Source of the DNA: Dugong dugon
Lineage: Eukaryota > Chordata > Mammalia > Sirenia > Dugongidae
NCBI GenBank assembly: GCA_030035585.1
Contig: CM057481.1
Coordinates: forward strand, 61,513,128-61,577,127
DNA length: 64,000 nt
Direction of reading: 5' to 3'
The notes beneath the pieces were generated by a model that saw only the letters and a list, made by a program, of their open reading frames with translations, did no database searches and was not told where the DNA came from. A program made the translations under genes and the position numbers. Positions 10,640 through 22,122 of this stretch are shown here, one piece after another (the first letter of the stretch is position 1; every line of letters begins with the position of its first letter).

Positions 10640-10855
10640 TAGTGGTTGTCAACTGGGGGGCAATTTTTGTCCCCCAGGAAGACACTAGGCAATGTCTACA
10701 GACATTTTTGATCATCACAAAGTAGGGACGTGTGCTACTGGCATCTACTGGATTGAAGTCAGGAATGCTACTAAACATCCTATAATGCACAGGACAACCT
10801 CCACAACGAAGAATCTGGCCCAAAGTGTCAACTGTGCGGAGGTTAACAGACCCTG
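10640..10855 (+). mobile_element. MER5-type hAT-Charlie non-autonomous DNA transposon
   Basis: Begins tagtggttgtcaactgggg and ends ggttaacagaccctg, giving short inverted termini of the hAT-Charlie type. The interior (ggcaatgtctacagacattt, ctactggcatctactgg, aacatcctataatgcacagg) matches MER5A as I remember it. The flanking 8-bp sites are ctctacag and ctctagag, a hAT-length target-site duplication with one change. No transposase is encoded. Confidence 0.85.
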
Positions 10856-10925
10856 CTCTAGAGCAACACCATTCCACAGTAACTGTTTGATATGTTACTT
10901 CCACTTTCTATTTCTATCCTGTAAT

Positions 10926-11120
10926 AAAACCCAAACCAAACCCACTGCCATCGAGTAAATTCCAACTCATAGCAACCGTTAGGACAGAGTAGAACTACCT
11001 ATAGTGTTTCCAAGGCTGCACATCTTTATGGGAGCAGACTGCCACATCTTTCTCCCACAGAGTGGCTGGTGGGTTCAAACCGCTAACTGAACGCTTAACC
11101 CCTGCATCTCCAGGACTCCT
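10926..11120 (-). repeat. AfroSINE, full-length long subtype
   Basis: Reverse orientation: the AACCCAAACC tail end is at the left, the reverse of the 'gaatcgactcgatggca' tail follows, then the middle segment with 'gggagcagactgccacatc', and the head ends caggactcct at 11120. Confidence 0.9.
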
Positions 11121-11329
11121 CTATTCTACAACAGAGGCAAAAAAAATACCTTAAGAAATGCTTAACGCCATTTTAATAATTTTTCAAGTGGAACTAAACA
11201 TACCATAAATCTTGAGATTTGGTCAAGTATTTTTTATAAACTACATTTATTTTATAATAACGTTTAGAAACAAAACTGTCTTCCCCTCCCCCTCCTGGCG
11301 TCAATTGTTCTCAAAAGTCAAGCTACCAG

Positions 11330-11780
11330 CTTTGAGTAATCTTTGATCATTCCTTTTCCTTTGGTCCCCTACACACGATGAATCACTATATTTTGTCAAC
11401 TCTTTCTATGTAAATGTCTAGCATTTCAATGTTCCCTTTCTATTCCCAGTGCCATTATATGAAACATTTTACCAGCCAGTTTCTCTGGAGCTCTCTGTGT
11501 GTCTTTGTCTCACTTCCATGCTATCCTACTCACTCATACCACATTTTTCACCTGCTCAAAAATCCATAAGGATTGTTGTTATTACCTCTGCATCAGTAAT
11601 ACTCAATGCCTGCCGCCTGGCATTCAAGGCCTTTTTTCAACAACTGCCCACAATCTAATTTTCTACCTCTTTTCCCTATTGCTCCCCTCAGGAATATCCT
11701 TTTTCACCAAAATAATTTATTCTGGGGGACACAAACAATCTTTCCAGATCAGAGAAATCAAAAGACATGCTTTCACCTCA
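11330..11780 (+). repeat. Degenerate L2-like sequence (low certainty)
   Basis: C+T-rich text reminiscent of L2 ORF2 DNA (gcctgccgcctggcattcaaggcc; short ORFs here are chance). It is too diverged to be sure. The stretch 11780-12190 holds nothing I recognise except a short CCACCAGTACCT repeat at about 11982-12015. Confidence 0.35.
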
Positions 11781-12189
11781 GAATAGCAATAGGGGTTCAA
11801 CTTATAGGGAAACATGATCTACCCAGAGTTCTTTAAATACGAGAGGTAATTCCCTTGCCAAATGTCACTGTCCTTATTTAGAACATCTCTATTCTCCTTT
11901 ACACCTCTCTGAACTCATCTTACCTTCAAGTGTGCCACCTTTCCAAACATTTCTCAGAAAACCCTAGCACAGAGTTATCTACCACCAGTACCTCCACCAC
12001 CAGTACCTCCACCACCCCACCCCATCCCAATTCCACCAAATCCCTGTGGCTCTCAGGCCATTTTAGTTATTTGGCAATGAATGTGCCACTTCATTTTACT
12101 AGTTTTCTTTTATATGCAGACAGCTAAATAAATGATCAATTTACTTGGAAGGTGAACAAGGAAGAGGGGTACATTTATATTCCCAGACC

Positions 12190-12690
12190 ATTTTTCAATG
12201 CCTTTTTTAAGAGTTTTTATTTTTATTAACACAATTTCCACAACTGGCAAGGGAACAGGTAAACAGGCACATTCCTATATTGCCGGTAAGAGTATAAACC
12301 GGTACAATTATTCTACGGTGATATCTGTCAATATCAGGAATCTTTAAAACCTGTATACCCTTCGGCCCAGGAATTCCACTTAGGAATTTACCATGAATAA
12401 ATAATTAATAAAAGATTTAGCTATAAGTATATGCATCTGAGCACTGCTTTTAACGCTCAAAGATTAGGGTTGGCAGGGCTTCTTGTCCAACAAGATGAGA
12501 CTATTCAGATGAATTACATTTAAATGAATTACATTTAAGCAATGTATTACTTTGCAGCCACTAAAATTCAATAGTACCATGGTTACTGACACGGAAACCT
12601 TTTTATGACTATCCTTCTTACGTGGAAAAATACAAACAATATGATCTCATATACCTTATTTTATATTTTTCATATAATATTTCCATTTTT
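12190..12690 (+). mobile_element. Old L1 (L1ME-like) 3' ORF2 and 3' UTR fragment
   Basis: Recognisable diverged motifs are in order: 'aacaggcacattcctatattg', 'taagagtataaaccggtacaa', 'cccaggaattccacttaggaatttacc', then tail-like AT-rich DNA. Quoted phrases are typical of the L1M ORF2 end. From 12870 to 13190 I see nothing. Confidence 0.7.
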
Positions 12691-13194
12691 CTATATATGT
12701 CATACATACATATATGCATATACATAGCTTATGTATGTATAAATGAAATATATCACTATGTGTTTATAATCTTAAGATGGTGGGACAAAATGTTTTTATT
12801 TTATTGATAAATATAATTTAGCTTTATTAAATTTTTTCTGATATATAGTAAATGTTTCTTAAGGCCTATTTAACTACGGTTCGATGGCAGTCTTACAAGA
12901 TCTAAGTAATGCTGGTTTAACGTTTATACTAGAAACACATTTTTAGTAGGAATGCTAGAACATCTTCCTACATACATTCCATCAAATAGTATACTCAGCC
13001 ACAGTAGGAATCCTTACTCTGACATAGGCTAGGCAGCTACTGGACCAGAAACCCTAGGAAAGACTCTGATGATATAAGACTAAGGGGAAAGACAGGAGAC
13101 CTGCTATGGAGACTGGTTTGCATGTGCTGACTGCAAAGCATAGACTTGAATGAGAAGGTGTCATAAAACCAGAAGGGTAATATAACAGAATGTT

Positions 13195-13400
13195 ATAAAC
13201 ATGAGCTCTAGAGGCAGACTGCTTAGGTTCTATCCCACCTCTGCCTCTTACTAGAAGCATACCCTTGAGTCTATCACTTAACTTCTTGGTGCATATGCCT
13301 TACCTGTATAATGGGGACAATAGAGCCTACCCCACAGGGTTGTCACGTTAAAGCCTGCTGAGATTAGTGCCTGGCACTGTTGTTAAGCGGTCATCAGTCA
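13195..13400 (+). repeat. MIR SINE
   Basis: Nearly complete MIR in forward orientation: gagctctagaggcagactgc, then the box-B-like region, the conserved core 'ctgtataatggggacaatag', 'ccccacagggttgt', and an end near gtgcctggcactgttgttaa. Confidence 0.85.
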
Positions 13401-13450
13401 TCTACAATGATCATCACTGTCATTCCTATTACTATAATATGTAGAGCTAT

Positions 13451-13615
13451 GACAGCCCTGATGGCACAGTGGTTAAGAGCTTGGCTGCTAACCAATACGT
13501 TGGCAGTTCGAATCCATCAGTCGCTCCTTGGAAACCCTATGGGACAGTTCTACTCTGTCCTATAGGGTCGCTACAAGTCCTAATTGACTCGATGGCAAAG
13601 GGTTTGGTTTGGTTT
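13451..13615 (+). repeat. AfroSINE, short subtype
   Basis: Starts gacagccctgatggcacagt and lacks the central segment. It includes ctccttggaaaccctatggg and tcgctacaagtcctaattga and ends in a (GGTTT)n-like tail. Confidence 0.9.
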
Positions 13616-13763
13616 TTCTTTTTTTAATGCTGCTATGACAACAGCAACAATTTCTCAACCATCAATCACTTTTTTAGACAGCCTCCTTTCCAGCCTTCCC
13701 AGTTTTGCAAACTCTGAAAAGAACAAGAGCTAGAACTCTAGGAGGAGGCCGTCTGAGGCAGAT

Positions 13764-13798
13764 GGGGTGGTGGTGGGGTGAGGAGGGTAGTAGGGGGG
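13764..13798 (+). other. Potential G-quadruplex motif
   Basis: Four runs of three or more G (13764-13767, 13775-13778, 13785-13787, 13793-13798) are separated by loops of 7, 6 and 5 nt, which satisfies the standard G3+N1-7 pattern. On the KMT2C template/coding orientation it is C-rich in the transcript and G-rich on the opposite strand. Formation in cells is untested. Confidence 0.5.
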
Positions 13799-13809
13799 TA
13801 GTAGTGAGT

Positions 13810-14420
13810 CAGTTTTGGAGGGGGAGGAAAATGAAATCTGGATAAGCAGTTCAACTTCTCAATGCTCCCACAGCAATCTTCATAAAATGCGTTTCTTTGT
13901 CATTTGCCTGGATAAAATCTTTCAATGTCTCACCATGGCCTTCAGAATTAAAACTATTCCTGAGACTGACTTAAAACTCATACCACCTGTGTAGCCTTAT
14001 CTCTTGATTTTTCCTCCACCAAGCACACCGAACAAAATTTTAGCCACACTGAATGTCTTCAGTTACAAACTCACTCACTTCTCAAGACCTTTGCACATGC
14101 TGCTCTTCCACCTGCAAATCTCTACCTCCTCCAGTAGCAAACTGCTGTTCAACCTTCAAAATCACTCAACCCCACACCCCTTTCCTGACCTTGAAGCTAA
14201 GTGCCTCTTAATCTGTGCTCTACTATGTGCTCCCCACTATGTCCATAAAACTATCACTCCCACACTGCACTGTTCCACCACTAGCCACAGAACTCCTTGA
14301 AGGGATCTTGTCTTTATCTGTGTACTATCTCCAAATACTTCCCTGCACAGTGCTTGATAGATAAGAAATATCACAGTCACAGCTGCAAAATGCTAGTGAA
14401 CTCTTTACACTAAAGGCAGG
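13810..14420 (+). repeat. L2 3' region
   Basis: Contains L2 3'-end phrases in order (caatgtctcaccatggcctt, ctcaagacctttgcacatgc, tgcttgatagataagaaat). The short L1 3' UTR copy at 14425 interrupts or abuts its end. Confidence 0.7.
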
Positions 14421-14424
14421 AAAA

Positions 14425-14900
14425 GACCACCAACTGCGCTGACAGGGATCACAGTAGAGTGTCCTGGGCAGAGTGGGACAAAAATGCAGAACAAAATTCA
14501 AATTCAAAAAAAAAGACCAGACTTACTGGTCTGACAGTGACTAGAGGAACCCCCAAGACTATGGCCCCTGGACACCCTGCTAACTCAGAACTGAGGTCAC
14601 TCTCCAAGTCCACCTTTCAGCCAAAGATTAGACAGGCCTATAAAATAAACAACAACACACGTGAGAAACATGCTTCTTAGTTCAATCAAGTATACAAGAC
14701 CAAACGGGCAACACCTGCCCAAAAACGAAGATGAGAAGGCCAGAAGGGACAGGAAAACTGGATGAATGGACACTGAGAACCCAGGGTGGAAACGGAAAGG
14801 AGGAAAGTGCTGATACATGGGGGTATTGCAACTAATGTCATAAAATAATTTGTGTATAAAATTTTTGAATGAAAAACTAGTTTGTGCTGTAAACCTATGG
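14425..14900 (+). mobile_element. L1 3' UTR fragment (second lineage)
   Basis: Aligns by eye to 57035-57450: 'gctgacagggatcacag', the internal A-run, 'gaccagacttactggtctg', 'ccaaagattagacaggccta', then the terminal 'gtgctgtaaacctatgg'. No ORF2 precedes it, so it is strongly 5'-truncated. Confidence 0.75.
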
Positions 14901-15107
14901 ACTTAATTGTTAAATATTTTTAGATATGATGATGGTATTAGGTTTTTCTTTTTTAAAGAGTCTTCAATCTTTTAGAGATACATTCTCAAATATTTAAAAA
15001 TGAAATGATATTGTCTCAATTTGTTTCAAAATAACACGAAGTAAGAGTATAAATGAAATGAAATGAAACAAGATGGGTCATGTATTGATAATTGTTTAAG
15101 CTAGGTG

Positions 15108-15290
15108 ATGGGTATTTACAATTCCGACTCACAGCAACCCCACATGTTACAGAGTAGAACTGCTCCACAGGGTTTTCCTGGCTGTAATCTTTGCAGAAGC
15201 AGATTGCTAGGCCTTTCTTCCATGGCACCACTGGGTGGGTTCAAACTACCTTCAGGTTAGCAGTTGAGCGCAAACCATTTGTGCCACAAA
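15108..15290 (-). repeat. AfroSINE (diverged)
   Basis: Reverse orientation, with the tail at about 15120 (attccgactcacagcaaccc) and the middle gtaatctttgcagaagcag. It ends in gtgccacaaac at 15290, where the expected 'caccagggctcc' has been lost. From 15300 to 15588 I see nothing. Confidence 0.85.
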
Positions 15291-15587
15291 CTGATGAATA
15301 CTTAGGGGTTCATTATACTACTGTGTAGACATTTGTGTATGGACAAATTTTGTACAAAAGGTAGGTTTGAAAAACAGAAAAAACAGGTGGAAAGGGAACA
15401 GGAGTGACTGTAAGTCTACTGAATACAAGGCCAAATGGAGGGTAGAAATAAAGATCACAGATGGAAGTGGCAGCAACTTGAAAAATTACTTTAGACAAAG
15501 AAGATACCAACAGAAGAAAATTTGGGGATACCGGGGAGTGAAAGGAGTTAAGCAAAGAAGCATTTAAAATAGTGCTTTCAGCAAACT

Positions 15588-16010
15588 GTAAAAGCCTAGG
15601 TTCTGCAGTGAAGACTGCTTAGGTTCAAATCCTGGCTCTATGACTCACTAGTTCTCTGTGCTTTAGTTCCCTCAGATTTTTTTTTTTTAAAAAGGGTAAT
15701 AGTCCTCACTTCTGAGGACTTTTGTGGAAATTTAAATGAGGTAATACAGTTAAAATATACAGTTCTCCTAAAACAGTACCAAAAAAACCCATTGCTATCA
15801 AGTTGATTCCAACTCACAGTGACCCAATAGGACAGAGAACTGCCCCATAGTGTTTTCAAGGCTATGATCTTTATGGAAGTAGACTGCCATATCTTTCTCC
15901 CATGGAGAGGCTGTTGCATTTGACTCACTAACCTTTTGGTTAGCAGCCAAGTGCTTAACCACTGCACCACCAGGGCTCCTTCCTAAAACAGTGCTTGACA
16001 GAAATAGAAA
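15588..16010 (+). repeat. MIR SINE interrupted by an AfroSINE
   Basis: MIR sequence 15588-15777 (aagactgcttaggttcaaat, cctggctctatgactcacta, gtggaaatttaaatgaggt) resumes at 15981 with tcctaaaacagtgcttgaca. The AfroSINE between is flanked by a 12-bp duplication, tcctaaaacagt. Confidence 0.85.
15778..15980 (-). repeat. AfroSINE inserted in MIR
   Basis: Full long-subtype copy in reverse orientation, from aaaaacccattgctatcaag to caccaccagggctcct. It is bracketed by tcctaaaacagt at 15766-15777 and 15981-15992, so insertion post-dates the MIR. Confidence 0.95.
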
Positions 16011-16049
16011 CAATCTTCCAGGCATTATGCTGAGTGTTACAGCAAAGAT

Positions 16050-16430
16050 TAGCTGGTTATTCCCAAACCCATTTCCCTTTCCTCCTGGACACGATCTAGA
16101 TTACATTTCCCAAATTGACTTCCACAGGCCTAAGTTCTAGACAATGAAATGTAGGGAAAAGTGCCATACGCCTCTTTACTACTTGCACACCCAGCCCCAA
16201 AACCTCCTATGCAATCCTCTTCCTCATCTCCCCCATCTGCCAGGTGGGTATCAATACCCAGGGCAACCTTGGAAGTCATGTGTTGAAGACACCAGAGACC
16301 ACATTAGTCTGAGTCCCAGAATGACTTCATCAAGCATAGGAGCCACAAACAATCCCCCCAACATCTCAACAAATGCACTTTATGTGAGCAAGAAATAAAC
16401 TCTGATTGTGTTAAGCCTTGGAGATTTCAG
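16050..16430 (+). repeat. Ancient repeat with 'gagcaagaaataaac' end, family uncertain
   Basis: Shares its plan with 34600-34910, 60735-61100 and 62700-63112: an opening near 'attcccaaacccatttccc', 'aagttctagacaatgaaatg', and an end with a polyadenylation-like AGAAATAAAC stretch. The AATAAA suggests an LTR or processed-RNA origin. Confidence 0.45.
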
Positions 16431-16439
16431 AATTTATCT

Positions 16440-16625
16440 GTTCAGCAGCTGGCATAACTTCAGTAACATAGTACTTTTTATGAACTCATCACAACAATCA
16501 TTACTCCTCATTTTACAGATAGGGAAAACAAAGCTTGGAGGTCAAGATCACACATTAAGTGGTGGATCCAGGATTTAAACCAGCAATAGCTTAATACAAA
16601 GTTCATGCCCTTAATTATCTTCCAA
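16440..16625 (-). repeat. MIR-type SINE
   Basis: Reverse-orientation core: cctcattttacagataggg, then 'ggtcaagatcacacattaag' and 'ggatccaggatttaaacc'. Confidence 0.75.
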
Positions 16626-16666
16626 GATCATAAGACCAGCAAGAGGAACTAAGATTTCTAACTTAT

Positions 16667-17403
16667 TGTTGTTGATGTTGTTACGCATCACTGAGTCAGT
16701 TCCGACTCATAGCGACCCTATGTACAGCAGAACAAAACACTGCCCGGTCCTGCATCATCCTCACAATTGTTGCCATGTTTGAGCCCACTGTTGTAGCCAC
16801 TGTGTCAATCCATTTCCTTGAGGGTCTTCCTCTTTTTCGCTGACCCTCTACTTTACCAAGCATGATGTCCTTCTCCAAGGACTAGTACCTCCGGGTAACA
16901 TGTTCAAAGTTCTTGAGACGATGTCTCGCCATCCTCAGTTCTAAGGAGCATCCTGGCTGTACTTCTTCCAAGACAGATTTGTTCATTCTTCTGGCAGTCC
17001 ATGGTATATTCAATATTCTTCACCAACACCATAATTCAAATGAATCAATTCTTTTTCGGTGCTCCTTATTCATTGTCCAGCTTTTGCACGCATATGAGGC
17101 GACTGAAAATACCATGGCTTGAGTCAGGCGCACCTTAGACCTCAAAGTGACATCTTTGCTTTTCAACACTTTAAAGAGGTCTTTTGCAGCAAATCTGCTC
17201 AACACAGATTTCTTGATTGCTGCTTCCAAGAGTGTTGATTGTGGATCCAAGCAAAATGAAATCTTTGACACCTTCAATCTTTTCTACATTTATCATGATG
17301 TTGTGGTGTAATCCATACCGAAGGCTGCAGTCTTCAATCTTCATCAGAAAGTGCTTCAAGTCCTCTTCACTTCCTGGATGCAAGGTTGTGTCATCTGCAT
17401 ATT
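16667..17403 (-). mobile_element. RTE (BovB-like) LINE 3' end, 5'-truncated
   Basis: On the minus strand the translation gives RTE ORF2 C-terminal pieces: EDLKHFLMKIEDCSLRYGLH, then KDLFKVLKSKDVTLRSKVRL, TQAMVFSVASYACKSWTMN, then KDIMLGKVEGQRKRGRPSRK and WIDTVA, in several frames. The tail resembles the AfroSINE tail (reverse of ctatgagtcggaactgactc) and ends in TTG repeats (CAA on the element strand) at 16663-16682. The flanks share taactta. The reverse-transcriptase YADD region is cut off; the copy starts just after it. Confidence 0.85.
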
Positions 17404-17829
17404 TAACTTAGACTGGACAAACTGAATATAGAATTCTGTTAATTATTCCTATTTTACATTACTCTTACATTACATTAATCTCCCACATGAATAACTATAG
17501 TGGATTACCTTAAAGGAGAAAGACAGAACAAGTCCCCAAAAGTTTTGAGTAGGATTTTGTAATAGGCAAGACACACATCAGAACAATACATTTTTAACTA
17601 CTACATATGTTAAAGAGATCACACTTCCTTAACCTCCTCACAAACAACTGTGTGGTACAAATTTTATTTTTGTTAATACAACTTTTCCTGTTTGATTTTA
17701 CCAGACTCATTCCTACTTACTGCTAATTATATAATCTGATTTTATAATATCAGTAAATTTTAAAAATTAGAATTCAGTAAGTGGAAAAAATCATTTTATT
17801 TAAATCATCACTGAACTGCATTATATTAT

Positions 17830-18145
17830 TAATCAAGATGTACCTAAGAACAGATATACAAGACGTTCTGTTAAGCAAAAAAAAAGTTAGAAAACAGTAT
17901 TTACAATAATACAATTGTGTTTGTTTTAAAAAAAACTATACACACACAAATATACACATATATTTTTCTATGCACATATAGCTCTTAGTTACAAACAAAA
18001 ACATCCGGAAAAAATGCAAGGAAGTTTACTGTGATTACCTCTGAGGAGTAAAACTGAGCTTGTGATTTATGTCTTTTGTTAAAAGTTTGAATTTATGATG
18101 AGCACATATACTTTCAGAATAAAAATGCTTTAAAATAAAAATACA
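17830..18145 (+). mobile_element. Old L1 (L1ME-like) 3' UTR end
   Basis: Phrases 'ctgttaagcaaaaaaaaagt', 'gattacctctgaggagtaaa' and the final 'aataaaaatgctttaaaata' are typical of an L1ME 3' end. From 17413 to 17830 and from 18145 to 18730 I see only AT-rich unique DNA. Confidence 0.6.
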
Positions 18146-18733
18146 GCTATGATTTATAGCAATGTAAACTTATGAAACTCCCAAATTCCCATATTAACAT
18201 ACGTAGTAAAGCATTTAGCTTGGGGGGGTAAACTATTTATAATAAATGTATCATTTGATCAATTTGATTCATATATATGAATATTACTTAGTTACATCTA
18301 TAAGTAAATCTATTTAAAAGCAATTAAATACACATATACATACATATATAAATATACACACCCTAAAAAACAAGTATATCCTACTCAGGGGATTTTGATA
18401 GCACTTAACCAAGCACATCCCTTTTCATGATTCTTTCCTGAAGAATATCTTTGATTATATTAGGAAAAGTAATATATTAGAATTTTAAAACAGCTCTCAT
18501 TCTGGGTTCAAATTTTATCTTTTAGGGACTACTTTAGTCTTTAGGCTCTCTTCAAAGGTTTCAGACCCTGAACAAAATCAAGTAACATCTTTTACGGACC
18601 TACACTGTAGGCTAAGCACTACTTGATTCATTAACATAAGATTATAAGCTCTTTCATCAAAATGGCATTTGTCAAGAGCCCAGAGTTAGCTATTATTGTA
18701 ATTAAAGTATATTAAGATTAAATATTTCTTAAC

Positions 18734-18804
18734 CTAGGGTTGTTGAGTCGGAATCGACTCAACAGCAACAGGCTTGGGGTTTTTTGTTGTTTTTTTTGTT
18801 TTGG
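18734..18804 (+). repeat. AfroSINE 3' end fragment
   Basis: Only the tail remains: gttgagtcggaatcgactca, acagcaacaggcttgggg, then T-rich (GTTTT) repeats. Confidence 0.8.
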
Positions 18805-18904
18805 GTATGATAATGAGACAGGAAAACAATTTTTTATTATCCATGTTAATAAAGATGGAGGAAAATTAAGGTAAAGATAATCCAAAATAGCAGGCATCCA
18901 AAAT

Positions 18905-19475
18905 AAATTGTATTTGAAACAACGAATTACCGTATGACCCAGCAATTCCACTCCTAGGTATATACCCAAAAGAATTGAAAGCAGGGGCTCAAGCAGGTTA
19001 TTTGTACACCTATGTTCACTACAGTATTATTCATAATAGCCAAAAGGTGGAAATAACCCAAGTGTCCATCAACAGATGAATGACTAAAATGTGATATATC
19101 CATAAAATGTAGTATTATTTAGCTATAACGATAAATGAAATTCTGATACATACTATGATATGGACGAACCTTGAAAATATTACACTGAGTGGAATAAGTT
19201 AAACACAAAAGGATAAATATTGTATGATACCACTTACGTTTGATATATTTAGAATAGGCAAATGCATAGAGACAAAAGTTTATTAGTGGTTACCAGGGGC
19301 TAGGAGAAAGGGAAAATGAGGAGTTATTGCTTAAGGGGTACAGAGTTTCTGTGGAGGGTGATAAAGAACATTTGAGAATGACAGTTGTGATGGCTGCACA
19401 TCATGATGAACGTAACTAATGTCACAGAATTGTACACGTAAAAATGGTTTAAATGACATATGTTTTTGTTATATA
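18905..19475 (+). mobile_element. L1 3' end of ORF2 plus 3' UTR
   Basis: Text characteristic of L1M: cagcaattccactcctaggt, caagtgtccatcaacagatg, then the 3' UTR with 'gttaccaggggctaggag' and an end near 'gtacacgtaaaaatggttta'. A minus-strand AfroSINE follows at 19480. Confidence 0.85.
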
Positions 19476-19479
19476 TTTT

Positions 19480-19669
19480 TTGTTGTTGTTGTTGTATGCC
19501 ACTGAGTTGATTCTGACTCATAGCAACTCTGTAAGACAGGAGAACTGCCTCATAGGGATTACTAGGCTAAGATTTTTACAGAAGCAGATCGCCAGCTCTT
19601 TTCTCCCACAGAGCTGCTGGGCGGGTTCAAACCACCAACCTTTCAGTTTGCAGTTCACCAGGGCTCCTT
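19480..19669 (-). repeat. AfroSINE
   Basis: Reverse orientation with a (TTG)n tail at 19480-19495, the reverse tail motif ccactgagttgattctgact, and a head ending caccagggctcct. Positions 19672-20190 hold nothing I recognise. Confidence 0.9.
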
Positions 19670-20194
19670 ATATATATATACATATTATATTATCCTAATA
19701 AAATTGAAAGTAATTAATTAGGCAAAAAATAAATAAATTGTATTTGACTTTAAATTTTTTAACCCATTTCTTGAAATATGAGAAACTTTCTGATGGTTTG
19801 GAAATTCAAGATCAAAATATGTCAATATAAAAGCCACACTATTAAAAAAAACAAAACAAAACATGATTTGGGAAATGGTACTAATCATAATACAGACCCC
19901 ATTCTGGTCTCTGCTCCAGTAACTGAACCTTGAACTGATGTACTTACTACCTTCAACTAAGCTTTCCTACATGAAATCAATTTGCCTGGGCCACCTTCTT
20001 TGAGTTAGATGAGGAGTTAAGGCTTCGTATGTTAATAGTAAACAGTAAATAATTTAGCTTGGATCTCATGAAATTGCCAATATTTGACCATTTTTATCCT
20101 TTAAAAAAATGTATTTTCATATGGGTCAACCTAATATGAATTTAGGGCATTAGTATATCCCAGTCCCCCTGATTCTAGTAATTACTGAAACAAA

Positions 20195-20241
20195 AGGAAG
20201 GAGGGAAAGAAGGAAAGAAGGGAGGGAAGGAAAAAAAAAAA
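20195..20241 (+). repeat. (AAGG)n simple repeat
   Basis: Imperfect run of aagg/gaaa units ending in an A-run. Confidence 0.8.
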
Positions 20242-20547
20242 ATTTTACATGCTACCTTTCCACCCCATCCCACCCTTCAAAAAAAACATAGTTAACCTAG
20301 GATTAATAGCTTTGAAACTTTGTTTAAGAAACAGCTTTATTACAAGTCAGTAGAAAAAGTTATCTGCCTGGTTATTAGAACTGAGTGTCACGATTCAAAA
20401 CTAAGAGTCACTAAAAAGAAGTAAGCCCTGATAGGAGTTTTAATGCGAGAAAAATAGATAAACAACAAAGACAAGGAAATAAAAAACATGAGGGAGCAAA
20501 ACTAGGTCCAAACATAAGAAAAAAATAGGGAAGACTACTCCTGATAA

Positions 20548-20748
20548 AAGGAGCCTCAGTGGCACAATGGTTAAGTGCTTAGCTGCTAATCGAAAGGTCA
20601 GCGGTTCAAATTCAACAGCCGCTCCTTGGGAAAAAAGACCTGGCGATCAGTTCCCATAAAGATTACAACCAAGGAAACCCAATGCGGCAGTTCTACTCTG
20701 TTACATGGGGTCATAGTCAGAATCAACTCGACAGCACACAGCAACAAG
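20548..20748 (+). repeat. AfroSINE
   Basis: Forward copy from aaggagcctcagtggcacaa to agaatcaactcgacagcac. It lies 15-25 bp before an internally deleted RTE derivative in the same orientation. Confidence 0.9.
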
Positions 20749-20764
20749 TCCTGATATATTTAAA

Positions 20765-21222
20765 TAAGTCTAACAAAGAGGTCCACCACCCATTTGTCAG
20801 TCTGTTGTACAGTAGTGGCTTGTGTGTTGCTGTGATGCTAGAAGATACGCCACCACTATTTCAAACACCAATAGGGTCACCAAAAATGGACAGGTTTCAG
20901 CAGAGCTTCCAGCTAAGACCAGGAAGAAAGGGCTGGTGATCTACTTTTGAAAATTAGCCAATGAATACTTTATGGGTCACAATAAAATACTGTCCAACTT
21001 GTATGCTTTGGACATGTCATCAGCAGGGCTCGACTGCTAGAGGAGGGCATCATGTTTGCTGAAGCAGAGGGCTGGCAAGGGACATGGTCAATGAGATGGG
21101 CTGGCACAATAGCCACAAAAATAGACTCAAACATGCCAGCAATTGTGAGGATGATGCAGGACAAGCAACATTTCGTTCTGTTGTACATAAGGACACCATG
21201 AGTCAGAGTTGACTAGACAGCA
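20765..21222 (+). mobile_element. Internally deleted RTE derivative (5' region joined to 3' end)
   Basis: Positions 20780-20975 match the 5' region of the RTE at 52418 (catttgtcagtctgttgtac, gtgttgctgtgatgctagaa, ctggtgatctacttttgaaa). From about 20995 the text is the RTE 3' end: ctttggacatgtcatcagca, then caagggacatggtcaatgag, aatgtgaggatgatgcaggac and the AfroSINE-like tail catgagtcagagttgactag. Nearly all of ORF2 is missing. It encodes nothing. Confidence 0.8.
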
Positions 21223-22028
21223 GCTATCTACCTAATAAAGAGGCTCCCATCTTAAAAAGAGTAATTTCTGCTTTCATTATCAGATTATAACTGGAATTAA
21301 TGATTGTTCATACCTGATCAGAGTCAATACACATCATACACTGAGACAGATGAAAAGCTGTATCTAATAAAATGCTGAGAAAACCACCCACAGACCACAA
21401 TACTGAACAGCCCCACTAAAAAGGGTGACAAAGTTCCATAGGCGTTGGAAGGGTATTCAGAACAGATCAAAGTGAGAAAAGCAGGCTGCAGATTAACGAA
21501 CATATATGATCACGTTTTTGTTTTAAAAACAGTATGTGTGTAAATAAACCCACATATCTCTACGGCCACTGGCTTTTGACAAGAGCGTCAAGTATATTCA
21601 ATGGGGAAGGAATAGTCTTTTCAACAAATAGTGCTGAGACAACTGGATTTCCACATGGAAAAAAATGAATTTGGGCCCATACTTTACACCACATACAAAA
21701 ATTAACTCAAAATATATCAGTGACCTAAACATCGGAGCTAAAATCATAAAGTTCTTGCCCTCCCTCTACAAGGTATTTTCAAGAGCACAATACGCCAACC
21801 TTTTTTTACAGCAACATGTAAAACAATTTGCACAGCATGCTTATGAAAATACCTCACAGGGTGGGCTGGGGGTGGTGGCTGACAAAATATGTATGTGTAT
21901 ATATGTGTAAATATACACATATATACATAAATAATGCGGCATTATTTGTGTAAAAATACAGTAATACCCAGAATATATCAAGAACTTCAACAACTCAGCA
22001 ACAAAAAGACAATCCAATTTAAAAACAG

Positions 22029-22122
22029 GCAAAGAATGAATGAATGAATGAGTGAATGAATGAATGAATAAATAAATAAATAAATAACTAGCTAACTAAC
22101 TAACTAACTAACTAACTAACGG
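22029..22122 (+). repeat. Compound tetranucleotide microsatellite
   Basis: Consecutive (GAAT)n, (AAAT)n and (CTAA)n tracts within the L1. The three units differ by one base each in turn, suggesting stepwise conversion along one array. Confidence 0.9.

Noticed and set aside
13451-13530. tRNA gene suggested by box A/B-like motifs in SINE heads
   Set aside because: Motifs such as 'tggttaag' and 'ggttcgaatcc' here are the tRNA-derived heads of AfroSINEs; no copy folds by eye into a complete cloverleaf with a proper acceptor stem.
22085-22122. CRISPR-like short regular repeats
   Set aside because: The repeats are contiguous tetranucleotides without unique spacers; this is a microsatellite in a vertebrate genome.
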